From assembly GCF_010093305.1 (NCBI RefSeq), contig NZ_PDWS01000006.1, forward strand, positions 123,315-187,314: a stretch of DNA of 64,000 nucleotides. Direction: 5' to 3'. Positions 63,961 to 64,000 of this stretch are shown one piece after another. Position 1 is the first letter of the stretch; each line of letters opens with the position of its first letter. The stretch is from Pseudoxanthomonas sacheonensis (lineage in GTDB: Bacteria > Pseudomonadota > Gammaproteobacteria > Xanthomonadales > Xanthomonadaceae). The notes under the pieces are model-generated. The model worked only from the letters and a program-made list of their open reading frames with translations, did not search any database and was not told where the DNA came from. A program made the translations under genes and the position numbers.

Positions 63961-64000
63961 AAAAGCGGTTACGCTTTTCCCCATTCCCCATTCCCCATTC
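63961..64000. repeat. Small hairpin and CCCCATT tandem at the window edge
   Basis: AAAAGCG (63961-63967) and CGCTTTT (63972-63978) form a small hairpin, followed by three copies of CCCCATT up to the end of the window. The tandem may go on beyond; it is the inverse-strand form of the GGGGATT words near 6577. Confidence 0.7.

Noticed and set aside
63979..64000. Telomere-like or microsatellite CCCCATT array
   Set aside because: Only three units are visible at the edge; too little to call more than a short tandem.

Overview
The window looks like chromosomal DNA from a GC-rich gammaproteobacterium of the Lysobacteraceae/Xanthomonadaceae (Lysobacter, Luteimonas, Pseudoxanthomonas, Stenotrophomonas or Xanthomonas relatives). 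The indicators are an olefin-biosynthesis set oleA/B/C/D, an Ax21-type outer-membrane protein, a PutA without the N-terminal ribbon-helix-helix domain, dense palindromic intergenic repeats of several families, and gamma-type gene blocks (yibN-secB-gpsA...trmL, gpmI-envC-ctp, rpsU-yqeY-dnaG, hemD-hemX-hemY). I see no rRNA, tRNA, CRISPR array, prophage or complete insertion sequence.

Layout. 0-6.6 kb: the end of a FadI-type thiolase, a DUF4349 lipoprotein, an unknown membrane-anchored protein, the minus-strand hemD-hemX-hemY operon, a YiiD-like thioesterase and a small secreted protein. 6.7-13 kb: rhodanese (yibN), secB, gpsA, an Ax21-like barrel, an aminotransferase/ornithine-cyclodeaminase pair of unknown substrate, and trmL. 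13-18 kb: a small exported protein with three VTVRP repeats, an SDR, a large periplasmic M16 protease and a DUF4156 lipoprotein between two direct repeats. 18.2-24.8 kb: oleABCD, interrupted by a Fic-domain protein (between oleA and oleB) and by a DUF559 endonuclease-like gene framed by inverted repeats (between oleC and oleD). 24.8-31.5 kb: DUF1328 microprotein, ubiJ-ubiB, a STAS-like protein, a second M16 protease and TruC. 31.6-40.5 kb: MAPEG protein, M28 lipoprotein peptidase, a VNGSI-repeat secreted protein, gpmI-envC-ctp, DUF1820 and a rhomboid protease. 40.7-46.9 kb: FadL-like porin, a GGDEF diguanylate cyclase and PutA carrying an in-frame palindromic repeat. 47.1-55.9 kb: an aa3-type cytochrome c oxidase locus (DUF2244, CtaC, CtaD, a 49-aa protein, CtaG, CtaE, DUF2909, SURF1, a Sco-like protein, CtaA, CtaB). 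55.9-64 kb: amidohydrolase, S9 peptidase, dnaG, GNAT, yqeY, rpsU and tsaD.

How the genes fit together. OleA condenses two acyl-CoAs, OleD reduces the beta-keto acid, OleC closes a beta-lactone and OleB decarboxylates it to a long-chain cis-olefin. The cox locus encodes the three core oxidase subunits, both heme A enzymes (CtaB then CtaA) and copper or assembly factors. HemD/X/Y and UbiJ/B supply tetrapyrrole and quinone for the same respiratory chain.

The points most worth a second look are (1) the Fic gene inside the ole cluster, with an intact catalytic motif, an inhibitory-helix motif, a C-terminal winged helix and palindromic GTTACTTAG sites upstream; (2) a dispersed palindromic element translated in frame inside PutA, with a related intergenic copy 6 kb away; (3) the repeat-framed DUF559 gene coupled to oleD; and (4) two small exported repeat proteins without an assigned function. 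All statements rest on reading the sequence; no database search was run.
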